Translations under genes and position numbers: made by a program
Shown: piece by piece, positions 23,701 to 38,700 of the stretch
Layout: the number at the start of each line of letters is the position of its first letter
How positions within the stretch are numbered: the stretch's first letter is position 1
The notes under the pieces: model-generated
What the model was told of the DNA's origin: nothing
The model's database searches: none
The model's input: only the letters and a program-made list of their open reading frames with translations
Assembly: GCA_907163375.1 (NCBI GenBank)
Contig: CAJQUW010005245.1
Coordinates: forward strand, 434,001 to 498,000
From: Prostheceraeus crozeri
Lineage: Eukaryota; Platyhelminthes; Polycladida; Euryleptidae
Direction: 5' to 3'
DNA length: 64,000 nt

Positions 23701-26700
23701 GGTGCATCAAGCAAAACAATTTTATGATTTGTTGCATTTTGGCTTATATACCAGCTCTTTGCTTCGTTTTTTAATTGATCCATCTACTAATTAACTAGAC
23801 AACATCAAAATCTGCTCTGATAAATGAAATTAAGTACCTGTTAAATCAATCACATGACATGTTTATTTGCTTATTGTGTTTGATAATGCAGAATCACTAA
23901 GCCGTTCAAATCCATCTCAGCAGCAGTGAATGCGTAATATGTCATCAAAGCAAATTCCTTACTTTGCGTTAGTGAATCTTATATCGCATGTAATTATGCT
24001 AATAAGCAAAATTTAAAAAAATAATTTTTAATGAAAGAACGAGCCATGTTTTTACGAAAATTCGTCCAAATTAAAGCATTTTATGATCAAATTGTAATAT
24101 GTGAAGCTCAACTTGAATTAGTTTAAGCTCAAATACAAATGACATGTTAAAAAATGACTTGAAATGTTCAAATTCAGCGTTGTCATTGCGTCTCGGGACC
24201 CCATCAGCACAGACTGCATACCAAACATTGGTAGGGCCATGGTTCTGGAATGAATACACGCATGCATAGGGCCTATAAGATCACAGAATCTAACTGCCGA
24301 TGAGAGGCTGATTCTCAAATCTAAGCACCCAGTAAAACATCTTGTTTGTCATACATCGCGCACATGTAAATGCTCGTATAGTTCTGTCAAATTCTAGTGT
24401 ATCGTTGATGTATTTGTTGTTCCAACATTGATAAAGGCTAGCCTATGTCAATCTTGAAAATGGAAATTAGTAAAAAGCAACCTTAATACACAGTGTCTAA
24501 TTGCATCATCGTTGTGTGATTTCGTTGACAAATCGCATTCCTCCTTTCTCGAACAGATCTTACTGAACAAAATCAAAGCATTTCTGCCCAATAGGTATAG
24601 AATTGTGATCGATGTCACCATTGACTAGTCTGTCTTAAACACATGTCTGTCGGGGCTGACGCGATGTCAATAGATAGGCAATATACAGATCGGCGAGAAA
24701 AGTGACACGGGACGGATTTGACTTCAGGCTGCCCGCCCTTGATCTAGAGCAGGGGTGCGCAACCTGCGGCCGTAGTAGAAGCAAAGTGCGGCCGTGACAA
24801 TGAGAAGTAGGCCTGAATGAAAAATAATATTGTACATGTATATTGTAAATATTTCTGGAGTTCAAGGCAATCGAAAAATAATCGGAACTATAGTAGCATG
24901 CTAGTCACCTTGTAACTGTCGAACACCCTTATGCCTATACTGCTTGGATAAATGCGGGCCCGTAGTCGCGGTGAAGGCGTTGAAGCAGTTCGATAGCTCA
25001 TGAATAGAATATTTAGTGAAGTTACATTCATATGTATTCACGGCTACGGTCATCAGCTAAAAGAAACGAAAGTGACAATTGTAGTTTGCTCGAATTGTTC
25101 GCGCACGCAAGCTTTAAGTCCATGAATTTTGCATGGCTCGTGATTCCTTTATGAATTATTACAGTAGCTTAGTGAAGTGTTTTCTCCATCGGTTGCCCTT
25201 ACAAAAACATGCTTTTCAAGAGCTAAAATCATCAGTAGCTAAAATCTTTTCAGGTCAAAAATGACCATCGGTCGTATGTGGGTTAATTTGTTAACTTATT
25301 CTTTGCGAAGTCGGCCTTTATGCGATTTTCACTGTGTCATTCATCAAGGAAAGCTAATTTGAGTGTTGGAATATGAAAGGAATTGGCTATTGACCTAGTT
25401 GTTTGCACACATATTAAGTGCGCCCGTGACTCTTTCGACCTTCGAAATGGCGGCCGAAAAATGTAAAAGGTTGCGCATCCCTGATCTAGAGGATCACAGT
25501 TTTAGATCTATTTACTTTGTCACCGATTTAGGTCACTGTCAGAAATTATGTTTTTGCCCTGAGCCAACGAAATAATGTCAAAGAGCACAACTATTCTTTA
25601 TCCCAACTTGGCATGCATAGGGTATTTGCTCTAGCTTGTAGTCAACAGGTAATGACATCTTAACGGTCCAACGCAGATTCGCATCAAATATCGCAAAATT
25701 CATTTAAAATCGAATTCTAAAAAAATCACAATCAGTTGAGAGTTGACCTTTACCGGATTATGAAACATCTGTGAAATATTTCATTGAGTTGACGCAAATC
25801 GTGTAACGTAAAGCACACCAACACATGGCAACTGAACGCAAATCAAAGATCATGAATGAACTGTAGATGATAAGAAATAATTTCCATTGGAACTTGAAAT
25901 ATTTAATATGTTAACTTCCCACGATTGTTGTATCTACGCAATTATGAAGCAAAAAGACCGCCATTGTATGCAGCCTTGGAAAGTTACTTAATAGACACTA
26001 TTCATTGACCTTCACAGGTTATCATGTTTTCTGATTGTGCGGAGAGAGCAAGAAATAAAATGTCGCAACCCTCCTGTAGGCCTATTAAATAGCCTATCAT
26101 TGGCCTATAGCCCTTTTAAACCTATCTCCTGTCTACTTTAATCAGTTTTATCAGTTACAATTTCAGCAGAATTTACTTAACCGAACTGTTATCAACATTA
26201 GCTTATTTTGTTTCTCCATTTTAGCCGATTTGTTGTTAATTTTAACATGGAAGTGCTGATTTATGGAGATATTCTTAGACGACAAAATTCCTTTACTGCG
26301 AATACTTTTTGAAAGCCGACTCGCTATCGTGCAATTTTTTGTTGGGCCATATTTCTCATCTATTTCTTTTAATGTTATTAAGGGCGATTGGAGGGTGAGA
26401 TCGGGTTCTTCATTTCACTTAAAGAGACACTATTTTTCAGTTGCAAAAACTGTACTAACAAATGCAACTAAAAACTCAAATTCCCTTAAAAGATTGTGAG
26501 TTGCCGCTGAAATCTGTTGATGATACTTTTCTTGCTTATATTGCAAGTTTATAATAATTTTATACAAAATAGAATAAAAGAAAGAAATATAGAGAGATGT
26601 CTACAGACAGCAATTTAAGCACAAAAATTCCTTGGCAGTCGTAGACGCTGCGTTTCGGCCTACAATGGCTCGTGAGCACGGCTCGCGATGACACAAGCTA

Positions 26701-29700
26701 CTAATGTGAGCACGGAAGAGCCGCACGGACGAGTCCCTATAGGGCGAAACGCAGCACCTACGACTGCCAAGGAATTTCGATGTCCAGGTGAACTAGTAGC
26801 ACTCTGCAATCTATATGAAGGAAGTCGCTTAGAATTGCTTCAATATAGCAGCAAATATTTCTTCGCGTTAACAAGTATGACATCATTATCTTTCGAAAGA
26901 ATTTTTCCAAGTGCAGAGGAACTGAACAAGTGATCAGAATATAATGATGGGTCTCTTTGTCTGGAATTGGACAACCCAATCTCAAGAAATACAATGTTTT
27001 GCAGCAATGGACCCCTGCGAAAGACTAAATGTGAGCAGTGACTCTTCAAGGAATTTGACCCTCTTCTAATTAGTTGCCATTGTTGCAAAGTGCATAAATG
27101 ATCAAGCTCCGACTTATCTTCAAGATTTTGTGACTCCAGTTTCCGATCTTCCAAACCGATCGCGTCTCCGTTCTGAAAACTCACAGCTCCTCATCATCCC
27201 ACGCACGAAGCTAGTGTCGATCGGTATAGAAAAGCTTTCTTTTCAAGTTCTCCTCGTGCCTGGAGCAACCTGCCTACCGAGCTAAGATTGCCGCACCCTC
27301 TCCGTCATTTCAACTGTACAGACAAAACCTTGTATCATAAAAGATCATTGTGAAAATGCTTCTTTATTGCTTCCTTTCATCATCTGTTCATGCATTTTTG
27401 TAAATGGTCTTGAAGTGACTTACTCACACAACGACATTTTAATAAATTCGTGATTACTTGCATACTAAAATAGAAATAGCAAAAATTGCATGATCTTTCC
27501 AAACATTGCAGTGAATACACTGTGATGAAAAGAATAGATTCAGATGAAGTAGTGCAGCAATACTTCTATTATATTTCATGTGATGTAGTAATGGAAGTGT
27601 CAATATAGCTCCATGTTCCTTGTGCACAATTCATTTTCCACTGCCAGTGAAGCCTTGTGGTTGAGCGTTCGACCTGCGTTCAACCCTTGGTCGGATCAAA
27701 CTAAAGATTTTTTAAAAAAGGTACACTCTGCCTTCTTGCTAATACTCAGCACAGGAAGAATGAGAGTGTGATCAATAATGGCTCAACCACATGGAAGAAA
27801 TTCTCCGCGCCTAATGTGTATCTGAGTATAAGAAGGTTTTATATTTCCGTTACTAGAATGCATACAGTATGTGAGGCGTCTGTTGAGCGTATATGTGGGG
27901 TCAACTTACACTTTTATATTTTTATTTTTATCATTTGATGGGCCAAGGCTGTTCACTTTTAATTGACTGCCGTGAAAGAGTTATATTATCGAGTTCCTTT
28001 AAGAACTGGCTGATCCAAAGATCACAACAAAATTGCATTAGTAAACCTACGGATTGGGGAACATTTTCAGTTCTCATCAGGACTACTTACTTACTTCCTC
28101 GTTCTACGCCTCTCCTTCCCGGTTCCGGCGCTGGACGAAGTTGCGATAACCCCTGCCATCTTGAATATCTATGATGGAATCCTCCAAGTCACGCATAACA
28201 ATATGACTGTACACCGGAAATATGTGAAATGAGATAGATATCTTGGATGTTTTGGACTAAAAAGACTCATAGTTATTCTTAGCAGCAAAAATCTGCAAAA
28301 TCGTTATCAAAATATTCGCCACAGTCAAATCACTCAGAGACGAAGACCACATCAGATAGACTTATGAAGAAGATGGGAAAATAATTCAGAGATGATTACT
28401 TCTGGTTTACACATTTGACTAAAGACATCCAACGTGAATGATATCCATTAAATGAACGAATGCCTTAAACCTGAAATTATTTGATTAAATTATTGATGTG
28501 ACTATTCCTGTTTCATGGGATATTCCAATCTCACACATTGAGGAATTTGATGATGAGGACGTAGATGTGTGACTTCATTAGTGCCTTTTCGCATGCATTT
28601 ATCTTCCTGTATGATGATCAGCCACAGCTGTTTATATTTTAATATGTCTATTATTACTATTATTATAACCCGTTTCCCTTCGAGTCTGAACCACTCCATC
28701 TGCATCTGACTCCACTACATCTTCGAGGTAACAAAATTCTTGGATCTCTTGCAGGGTGATCCCATTCACTTTGAGTGAATCATCATCAGGCGAGCGGGAA
28801 GCATCGGAGTATTTCAGACAGCAAAAGTTCGTTACTGCTTGAGATTATCGCAATCAGGAGCACTTTTTATGACACCACAATTTGCAGGAAACACAGAATA
28901 TAGAGTCTGCGCTAACTCCTTAACCTCAACAACTACACGGCCAATCCTTTACTTCACAGTATAATTCAAATTATTAAGAACTAGATATTTTCAATTATGA
29001 ATGCTGGGATCATTTCATTATCATTTGAGAATGATCTATTTGAGTTCCTTGCCAGCAGATGAATTCTTTGCTTCCATGTAACAGATAGGGAAAGAAATAG
29101 TTTCAAAGACGCTTCATTTCTTTTGCCAATAATTGCCCTTCAAACAGTACGTTCGTTTCATTATCATTAAGTTGCAGAGTGTCCCATGAGAGCATGTGAT
29201 ATTGCAATATTGAGAACATCCTCTGGAATTCAACTGATATCCACAAAACAAGAGTTCTCTAAGGGTTGAAGAAAAGATTGATTGACAGCCATTCATTTTG
29301 AAAGATCAAAAGAGTAAAAGATAACTGCGACGTAAGATGGTCTCATAGAGTAGGTATATAGGGTAGAGTGGTAACTCCGCATTTATTAAATCCCCAATGT
29401 GTATACACTTTCGACTTTATTAAATGAACTCGAGGGGGATATAGTTGGTAATTGTTACCAAATGTGGAATATGCAAATTTTTGCGGTTTTGGAGAGATTA
29501 CCACGGAATTGACTGACCATGATAGCAATACAAAAGGAATGATGGCATCTAACAGATTCTCAGTGTCATGACAGCCTTGGAGATTTAATGCCTGTTAAAT
29601 TAACAATTCAATAGGTTCCTATTGCTTTCACGCTCAACCTCAAGAGTATTTTCTTAAGCATGATCATCACAGGCAACCTGCCACTGGCGCTGCAAAATCA

Positions 29701-32700
29701 CATAATCAAAGACAATGATTTCAATTAACTTTGAAAGATGTAAATGGGTCTACATCAATATTCAGATTCAAGAAATCAAACATGAATTTAGTGAATCATA
29801 AAATCATGCCGGTGAAAATTTAATTAAAAACTTGAAATTTCAGTCAAGAAGGCAAAATAAGATCTCGACTTTTTCATAAAGACTTCCAATATAATACGGA
29901 TCATGAAATTCCCTTGATAATCAGGTTGATTTCCGCTTAGTTAGGATGATTATTAGCAAATATTCATACCTTTTGATATCCAACTTGTCCTCCGCAAAAA
30001 ACGGAATCTTTTGATACAAAAATTTTCACTGTATACAGATACTTTTTTGAGTCGACACTCTACCCATATATCCCTACTCTATGTACGGTCTATAGTAACC
30101 AGCACCGACTATCTTGAACACTATCATCCTGTAAAGGTCGAATTGCTTCATATAAATTATATGATCTGCTACCTAAATGTTACATTTGACTTCCTGCTAT
30201 CTTACTGCGAAAGAAGCATAGCGGGAAATGTATTTTGTGCATTGATGACCATCTTATTAAAAAACTTTCAATATCTATTTGACCGCTGTTGAATTGAACA
30301 CTCTTTCTCGCTCATAAATTTGTATAAAGTCGAGCCGATGGCACGAAAGTGACATATTATCCTTAATATAAAATATTCTTCCCCAAATCCACTATTCAAT
30401 TGCAATCTCATCCATTACGAGGATAAGTAGAATTTTGAGATTATTGTACGAGTATCAACAGCAACGTTCCTACGTATAGTCTTCAATCCTTTGAGCATTA
30501 TATACTGCTTCTTCATACTACTATTGAAAATGAATTAAATAATATTAATATAATAATTAAAGGAAAATTGACTAATGACGTATTTCTTAATTATGTCACT
30601 GATTAAGGCAACGAACGGCACATCAGTGGCGGCATGCGAAAGTCAGGCAACTTCACTTGCACAAAAATTCGTAAATCGTGTATTTTCATTACAAAATAAC
30701 TCATCATATTCTTCTGCCGATCAATTGAACTCAGTTGATGTTGAGAGATGTGAACTAGGACTGCTGATGAATCTTGATATTGGATGAAATGGCCGTTATT
30801 CAGGTCTGTTTCATTTTACAACTGGGAATGCATATGATGGTTCAAAGTCACTACTGGGGGAGGGGAAGGGCTTGGATTGTGCTGACCTAGCAAGACTTTA
30901 ATCTGGAGCATTGCGATCATTTAGTCTGGATTCCCTTCCAGACTACTTCCAATGACACTTTCGGGGCTCGACCTCTCGACCTCCAGCACTGAGCCACTGT
31001 GTCAAGATGTGTCAAGAAGGAGAGTAGACCTACCTTTCCTTAGGAATGAAACTCTATATCCAATATTTCTATTTCTTTTTCTGTGTTTAAATTATGACAA
31101 ACTCGCTCTGTTATTATGGTAATATCGATTTGATTGTAAACTCAGTTTGTCTGATAAATGACTAACTGCCATACATTGATCTAATACATTGACCACTGCC
31201 ATAGAAATCAATAGAATGAAATATGCCAGAATATCGGCTACCAAATCTGCTTGTGTTAATCAAATCAAACTTTGCAGTTCTAATTCGCACTTTAGTCGAA
31301 TCCCTTTTATAATAATGTCTTCAGCGGCATTTGAAATGCACAGCTGAAACCGATCTTCCTCGTTTACAAAGGAACCAGCTGAAAAACGTGCACATGCGGT
31401 CAGCAAGTGAGCCCGAGAAAAGGAAAATGCATGTGGAGTAGACATTGATTTTTTATATTAATTGCCTCTTTATATCCTCTCATGCAATCTGCGTATATTC
31501 CGGGATAGCCTGAAAAACATGATTTCACGATGATGCTAATCTTAGAATAATTAAATATTGAGTTGCATCTACAGTTGAAAAATGGGAACATACCTGAATA
31601 GCTGTCATTTCATCCAATATCAGGAATCATCAGCAGGCCTAGCTCACATCTCTCAACATCGACACAGCTCCCTATTTAAAGTTGAAGTCATTCCCGGACA
31701 AATTTGAGACACGCAATTAGCATGTCAAATGATTTCATCCACTAAGCTTTTACTAAAGATCCACTCAGTGCAAGCTTCACCAGTTTTTCTCGATCAGAAT
31801 CACCAGCATGTCGATCATCCATTTGTCACTCCATCGATAGATTTACATAAAAAATGCTACCCATCGCATTGACAGACACTTACAGCTATGCTTTCCACAT
31901 GAATCAATTCATTATTTAACTTTCAGCGAGCATCTTCAATTTGACATTTGAGATTGATTCGAATTTCCAACATCTTTGGTGCGCTTAATTTAGAAAAAAT
32001 ACAGCTTTAGTACGGTGCCAGTCATGGTTCAAATGAAAACTTGAAATTCTGATGCCTCCATTTTTATTTCATAGCTCTTTTGAGCGAATCGCGAGACCAA
32101 ATGAAATGTTCAGTCAATTAACGCAAATTACGGAATATATTCGGGGGATATTCGGAGATATTCACTGAAAATTGAATATTTTGGAGCGACTAGCGGATTC
32201 GCAAGCCCTGCCTACGCAGCTAAATGAGCAAAATCGAAATTCTAGACTCCAAGATTTCCAGGAAAATCTCCTAACCTCTGATTTAGCCGATGTATATTGC
32301 TTTCCAATTGTCCAGTTCACTTGAATGCACTCAAACATCGTTGGTAAACGCATGCTTTTAATCGTTACACAACATTAAGAAGGTGAAATACCTCGCCGGC
32401 AAGCCAAATTCAATGACCTGGTAGGTTCTTTTATAATGCCATGCTGTGATGATTGTTGGTCGCATCATACGAACGACTTTCTGTCCGCGGGTGTCAGCAC
32501 AAGGGGCATCTACTGCATTGTGATTGATTTGAAATATCACTGGGAAGTTCACAACAATATAAAACTAGAAGAGATTAAAAGTCAGATCACTGAGATGACT
32601 ACAAATTGCTGGCGGAAAATCGAATAGAATCCTGTATGCTTTAGTCAAAAGAAGAAGTCAATCACTCATTGCTGTGCACTAAAAGATTATTTTATTTGTT

Positions 32701-35700
32701 TCCGTGCATGTATTGTAGGCATCCTATTGCTTTATTTGACCTGTAAGGCAGATTATTGCCCGCGCGGGAAATAAAATTTACTCTAATGTACTAATGTAAT
32801 GGAAGGAGCGTAATCTATGCCAATTGTGAGTGTCTTGTCCTGCCTTATAGATTAGATCTATGAATAGGTATTTTCACTACTGATCATCATAGCACGTCGC
32901 CAAATAAAATTCTCTAAGCAACTCGTGCATGAGATTGCTTCATCACAGTATTTGAACTCTTAGATTTAAATAACCCTCACCTTTCGGATTCGGGCATTTA
33001 AGATATCGAACTCGTGGAATGATATAAAGAAGCAATCATGCACCAGTTGCGTAAATAACTATTGATAAAAATTACTAATTTAATCATGTGACGATCCTCA
33101 CCATGCACAGTCTTACATGATTAATGTCGAATAATTCCGACCATCAATGCAATCGCCACGATCTAATAGTCATCTCATTCAATGGTTTCTACCTTTATCG
33201 TCATTTCTCCCCACTAGAACTTCAAACGGCGCTTACAATGCAAGACTTTACTGAAGCGCTCCAATACTTTCAGTCCTGATCCTCTTCCTGTAGAATTCGA
33301 ATGTCAAATTCGGGGCTCGACCTCTACACCAGAAGATCACTAGGCAGAGCATTTAATTAGTCTGCTACGGAAGTCACTTGATTCAATGATGTATTTGATT
33401 ATAATGTAACCGTGTTATGGCTTTGATCTTGTGATAAAGTTTGGTGCTTACTTGAATTCACGTAGAGGTTCAATTCCCTCTCCATGAAATTCCGCAAGAA
33501 TTTCCAATGCACCCACTGGTCCGACTCCATCAATGCCGGTTGTGTAATCGCTGCCACATAACATGGCAAGATTGATAAGACGATCACGTTGTAAGCCAAG
33601 AGCGTCCTCAAGTTTCTCTGCTCTATATTCTTCAGGTATTAAGTTTTGTTTGAACATGTTCTTCAGCACACGTCTTCCGCCAAACACCCAGATATCTGAA
33701 TCCTCGGTGATGCATCCATCCACCAATCCCAACCTCTCCAATGTGGCACACTGTGCCTCCGCTTCGGATGGACTGATGAGATATGGAATGCCGAAAATGC
33801 GAAGTAGCTCCTGGAAATGAACAAGGAGTACAAAGAAATTATTATTTCAACATTTTTACTCCACACCATAAAGTAAGTATATTAGGTAAGTACAGGGTGA
33901 GTTTTAATTGACGCAAGATTTAAAGTAGTTTTTATTTTTACTTGGTCAACATGAAAAATGAAGTATTATACATTTCTGAACACCTGAAATTGGGGAATTT
34001 GTGAATATCAAAGCGTTAGGAGTATATCTATAGTCTCCAATTTTTAATAAATTTTTGTATTCCATAACATCAAATCACCAGAAACTTTACAATGAATGTT
34101 CAATCACGTCACCTCCGTTTTCTACAACGAGGTGCAGTCGTGGGAGAAGGTTCGAAATGGCACTTTTGATTTCACTTGTGGAGAAATTGTTACATTCTTC
34201 TGATATTCTCATCATTAGTTCATTCACTGTGTGAAGGACGACACTAGTGGAAGACTCGACCCTTTACCGTCCCCCAAAAACAAAAAATCGAGAGGTGACA
34301 AATCAGGAGATCTTAATGGCCATCTAATTCAATAACCTCTTACACGATCATTAGGAAAATGTGCCTTTAGGAATTGAGTCACTTCACGATGGAAATGGGG
34401 CGGTCCTCCATCCTGCTGGAAGGTAGTGGATCCCTTTGATCCCTTCACATCCAGTTGTGGCATCATGTGCTGCTCCAACACTCCCCCCGGTAATTGATTC
34501 CAGTGACTGTGGAATCAAAGAAATAAGGTTGCAGAATGAATGTCGACGATGTGCCATGCCAGACAGTCACTTTTTCAGGATGAAACCCTTTAGAAACTAA
34601 ACCATTGACTGGGCTAGGGCTCCATATGACACAGTTGTGACGATTGATACTGCTATCAAGCGCAAAATTTGCCTCGTCTCTCCATAGAATGCGTGGGATA
34701 AGGTCTTCATTTGCAAGCAACCCGTTAGCGAATTCAAGTCGATGGACCTTATCCCCTTCCGTTTTTTCTTGATGGACACTTGTGCGATAAGGAAACCATT
34801 TCAACTGCTTGCGAAGAACTTTCCACACATTAGATTGGGAAATCCCATCGCTTCGGAAATCTCATGCGTGGAACAGCAAAAGACGTGCACAAGGTAAGCT
34901 GCAGTCATAGCTAGCAGCCTGAATCTTAGAAAAACATTCAATCTTGCATTCAATCGTATGCATGTATGAAATCACTTTATCTGATATAGTTGCAAGAGTA
35001 TTGCCCACCACTCGGCCATGTGGCAAATATTCAATTGTGAGTTATAGTTAGACAACACTACTGCTCTTCTAATACTTCTGTTTCCTTTCATTTCATAAAC
35101 TTTAGCACGAGTCTTAAAATAAGATAGCAAGAAAATGCGTGTTTTTAAGATAGTTGATCAGCCGATTCGGGATATCCATCTGCAAAAGAAAGCACGCGCA
35201 CACACACTTCTGTGTATCTTCATTGGTCAGTGCTTTTTTAAAAACTATTAAGTGATAAAATCGCACATTTTCGTCCACTAGGGCTATCTTAACCCTTCTA
35301 TTATGTGGCTAGTGACGAAATGTCACACACCTGCCCATTGTTCATCTAGCGCCGCCTCTCAATCTCGAGGGTTTACAAAATCTGCTGACTTTGAATGAAT
35401 TGTAATCATGTATTGATTGAAAGAGAAAAGATTTCAACAGCATTTCTCTTTCATTCGTAATATCGCATTCTTCATGACTGGTCGTCCACGACGCTCTGCT
35501 GCTCCCGAATTCAATCAGCTGCTTGATAGGCACATCGAGCCTGTCAATGACGATGTTGCACCAGATAGTGAAAGTGAGACTGATGACATTGTGGAGCTTG
35601 ATCCTGATGCAGATTCTAACTCCGATGACGATGACGTAATCGTTCAGAGTGGAAGATCGACACCTTCTGAAGGCAGCTATTTTGGTCGAAACAAATACGA

Positions 35701-38700
35701 ATGGAGCAAAGAAATGCCTACAAATAGAGGAAGACGAGGAAGAGAAAATATTCTACGACAGAGAGAAGGACCACTGAACGTTGCAAGGAATGTGAGTTAT
35801 TGTGGACTCTTTTTCGATGTTTTCCACTGAGGAAATGCTCGCTCTCATCATCGGTCATACCGATAATTTCGCTGAACATTATCTCGAAAATGGTGGATGG
35901 ATGTCTGATCGATGGAGTCCAATTGACAAAATTGAATTGCGGGCATTTATGTCGTGCTTACTTTTTGCCGGTGTTTCCAGATCAAACAATGAAAGCCTTC
36001 AGCAAATGTGGTCCTTGGAATTTGAAAGACTTTTCTTTCGTGCCGTCATGGGCTTTCAACGGTTTACCATGATAATGAAGTTTATGCGATTTGACAACAA
36101 GCAAGATCGTTCACAAAGAATAGGAAGAGACAAAATGGCACATATTAGAGAATTGTGGGAATTATTTATTCAGAAGTGTCGCACGAGCTATAATCCCAGT
36201 GGCAATTGTACAATCGACGAACAACTGGTCGGATTTCGAGGACGATGCCCCTTTCGCGTGTACATGCCGCAGAAACCGGATAGATACGGCATAAAGATCT
36301 GGTGGATCTGTGACAGTACAAACGGTTATGCCTTCAATGGACAAGTGCACCTTGGGCACGAGGGCAATCTACCAGAAGTTGGACTGGGTAGTCAAGTTGT
36401 GGAGGATTTATGTCGACCAATTGAACATACGGGACGAAATCTAACAATGGACAACTTTTTCACGTCAATACCATTGGCACGAAATTTGCTTGCCAAAGGT
36501 TTGACTCTTTTGGGAACCTTGAAGGCGAACAAACCCGAAATTCCTCCTGAGTTTCAAAAGGATCGACGCAGAGAAATTCATTCGTCATTGCATGGTTTCA
36601 ACAACAAAATGACTCTTTGTTCATATGTTCCCAAGAGAGGGAAATCAGTTATTTTGCTATCCACGATGCACAACGAGATCCATTTGTCAGAAGATTGCAA
36701 GCCAAATCTCATATTGGATTACAACTCAAACGAAGGGGGCAGTGGACACCTTGGACCAGTGTGTTCATGCGTATAGCTCTTCACGTGGAACCAACCGATG
36801 GCCAAATAAAATTCTGTTCAACATTCTGGACATTGCTGCATTCAATGGATCAATCATTTTCTTCCAAAATCAACCCGATTGGAATTCCCGAAAATTGTCC
36901 AAAAGAAGATTGTACCTTCTTGAATTGTCTAAGGAATTGGCATTTGAACACATGGATCGTCGAGCACAAAGCATGAATTTGCCAGTTGCTCTTCGCCGCT
37001 TGCTTAGTGATCAAGGATTTACCAACCGTCAAATCTCCGCACACAATGATGCAGCGGCATTAAATTCTTCTCAAGCACGGGGTCGCTGCCATTTGTGCGA
37101 CAATCGTACTTTGGTTCGAGTTCGTTGCTCTGAATGCCTTATGTTTAGCTGTAAAGATCATTCTTCCAAAGTAATCCGCTGTGACAAATGTCAAGAACAA
37201 CAGTGATCTGTGTGAATTCTCATTTTACTTGTGCATACTTGAGTGTACAAATGAATCCAAAAGAAAACATGTTTGCTTTTGTTGATAATAATTAAAATTC
37301 TGTAACAAAACATGATTTTTGCTGATGAAAATCAAAATGAAAACATAAATGAAATGAACATCGCTAGCAATAAAAAAATGACTAATAAAAATTGTAAAAT
37401 CCAAAAAGTAGAATGTTTAGATAGATAATTAATCAGCAGCGCAATTATTATTAACTGATGACATTTTGTCACTAGCTGCATAGCGAACGTGATTCCTTTC
37501 GCAGCATAATAGAAGGGTTAACATACGATGCACCCATTTTATTATCATAAAGCCAATTGATAAGCAATCCAAAAAATACTATCTTATCATGCTATCTCAA
37601 ATAATTCCACTATTTAGATATGGTGTTTATGGACATTGTTTTGACATAATGATAAAAAAAGTAGCATCATTTCATTGATAAGATGGAGATAACTTATGAG
37701 GTTCTCTAAGGGATAAATTCAAAGGAAATGATAAGTGAGCGAAAATAAAAGGAACTGAAATTCATAAATCATCTGATGACCGATTACACTTTTGGATCAA
37801 ATATGCAACATACTTTACAACCCTCACTTACATTTTACCTGAAATCTTCAATTTGTGACCAGCATGGCTGATAATAAACACAACGATTCAATGTTATTGC
37901 TGATACAGTACGCTCACACTCCGGATAAGCGGGACGGTTTGGCGGAGTGGGGTGGGGGTTTCAGAGTTCACTTAGTCGGTGTTATTAGCACCATGTACGC
38001 TCAATTTTCTATTGATAGCAACGCTTGCATATAGGCATGCGGGTTCCCAATACCACTCCCATTCTCATTTAAGGTTTAGAATAGAAAAGCATCTGTGCAT
38101 ATTGTATTTATTCTGAATATGAAAACCAATTTATTACATGAATTTGTTAGAAAGAGCTGTAAAAGCACGGAACAGTAGTTAAAGTCTATTGGTTAACAGA
38201 AGAAGGAAATCAAACATCTATTTAAAGAAGAAAGGAATCTAGTGTCAACTTTTTATTGTCTTTTGATACTTGGGGAATTTCAGAAACCCTGATTAGTTTG
38301 TCCTTCTCCTCAAGAGAGAGAGATAGAGAAAGCGCGCGGTGGCTCGTGGGCACACTGCGCTGTGAGCTGGCACATAAATGAATTCTTAGGAATTCTGTAT
38401 AATATGAGGGTCGACAAAAAATGGAGGTTTTAGTAAACGCAGTTTATTGTCGACCCCTCTAGATGAACAGCAATTACTGGCAAAAAAGATTTGAAAAACA
38501 TGTGACTGTTTCCCAGTGGTCAAAAGAAAAACGAAAGCACAAATAATCCTTTTCCATCTCATCCAATTCGGATGAGTCTTGGAGAAGAGAATGACTTTTT
38601 TGCAACGCTGCAACGCCGCAGTGCATATCAACAAGTTTTGAGAACACAAAGACGGCTTTGGTTGAAACAGATACGGAAATCACTTAATTGCACAAGTTCA

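Larger units (their letters stand above)
5702..33451 (-). other. XPG intron 7 (27.7 kb), a transposon-rich intron
   Basis: Bounded by the exon 7 donor and exon 8 acceptor. It carries the elements listed separately between 5836 and 33375. In the remaining parts (about 7.0-11.6, 21.0-22.5, 25.5-26.6, 28.1-30.7 and 31.7-33.2 kb) I see only A+T-rich sequence without supported genes. A short tandem array of tattctgacga units occurs at 10523-10572 and a CGCGCC run at 7143-7164. Confidence 0.85.

Noticed and set aside
27640-27712. tRNA-like GCCTTGTGGTTGAGCGTTCGACC segment
   Set aside because: No convincing B box or second copy in the window; too weak to call a SINE or tRNA.
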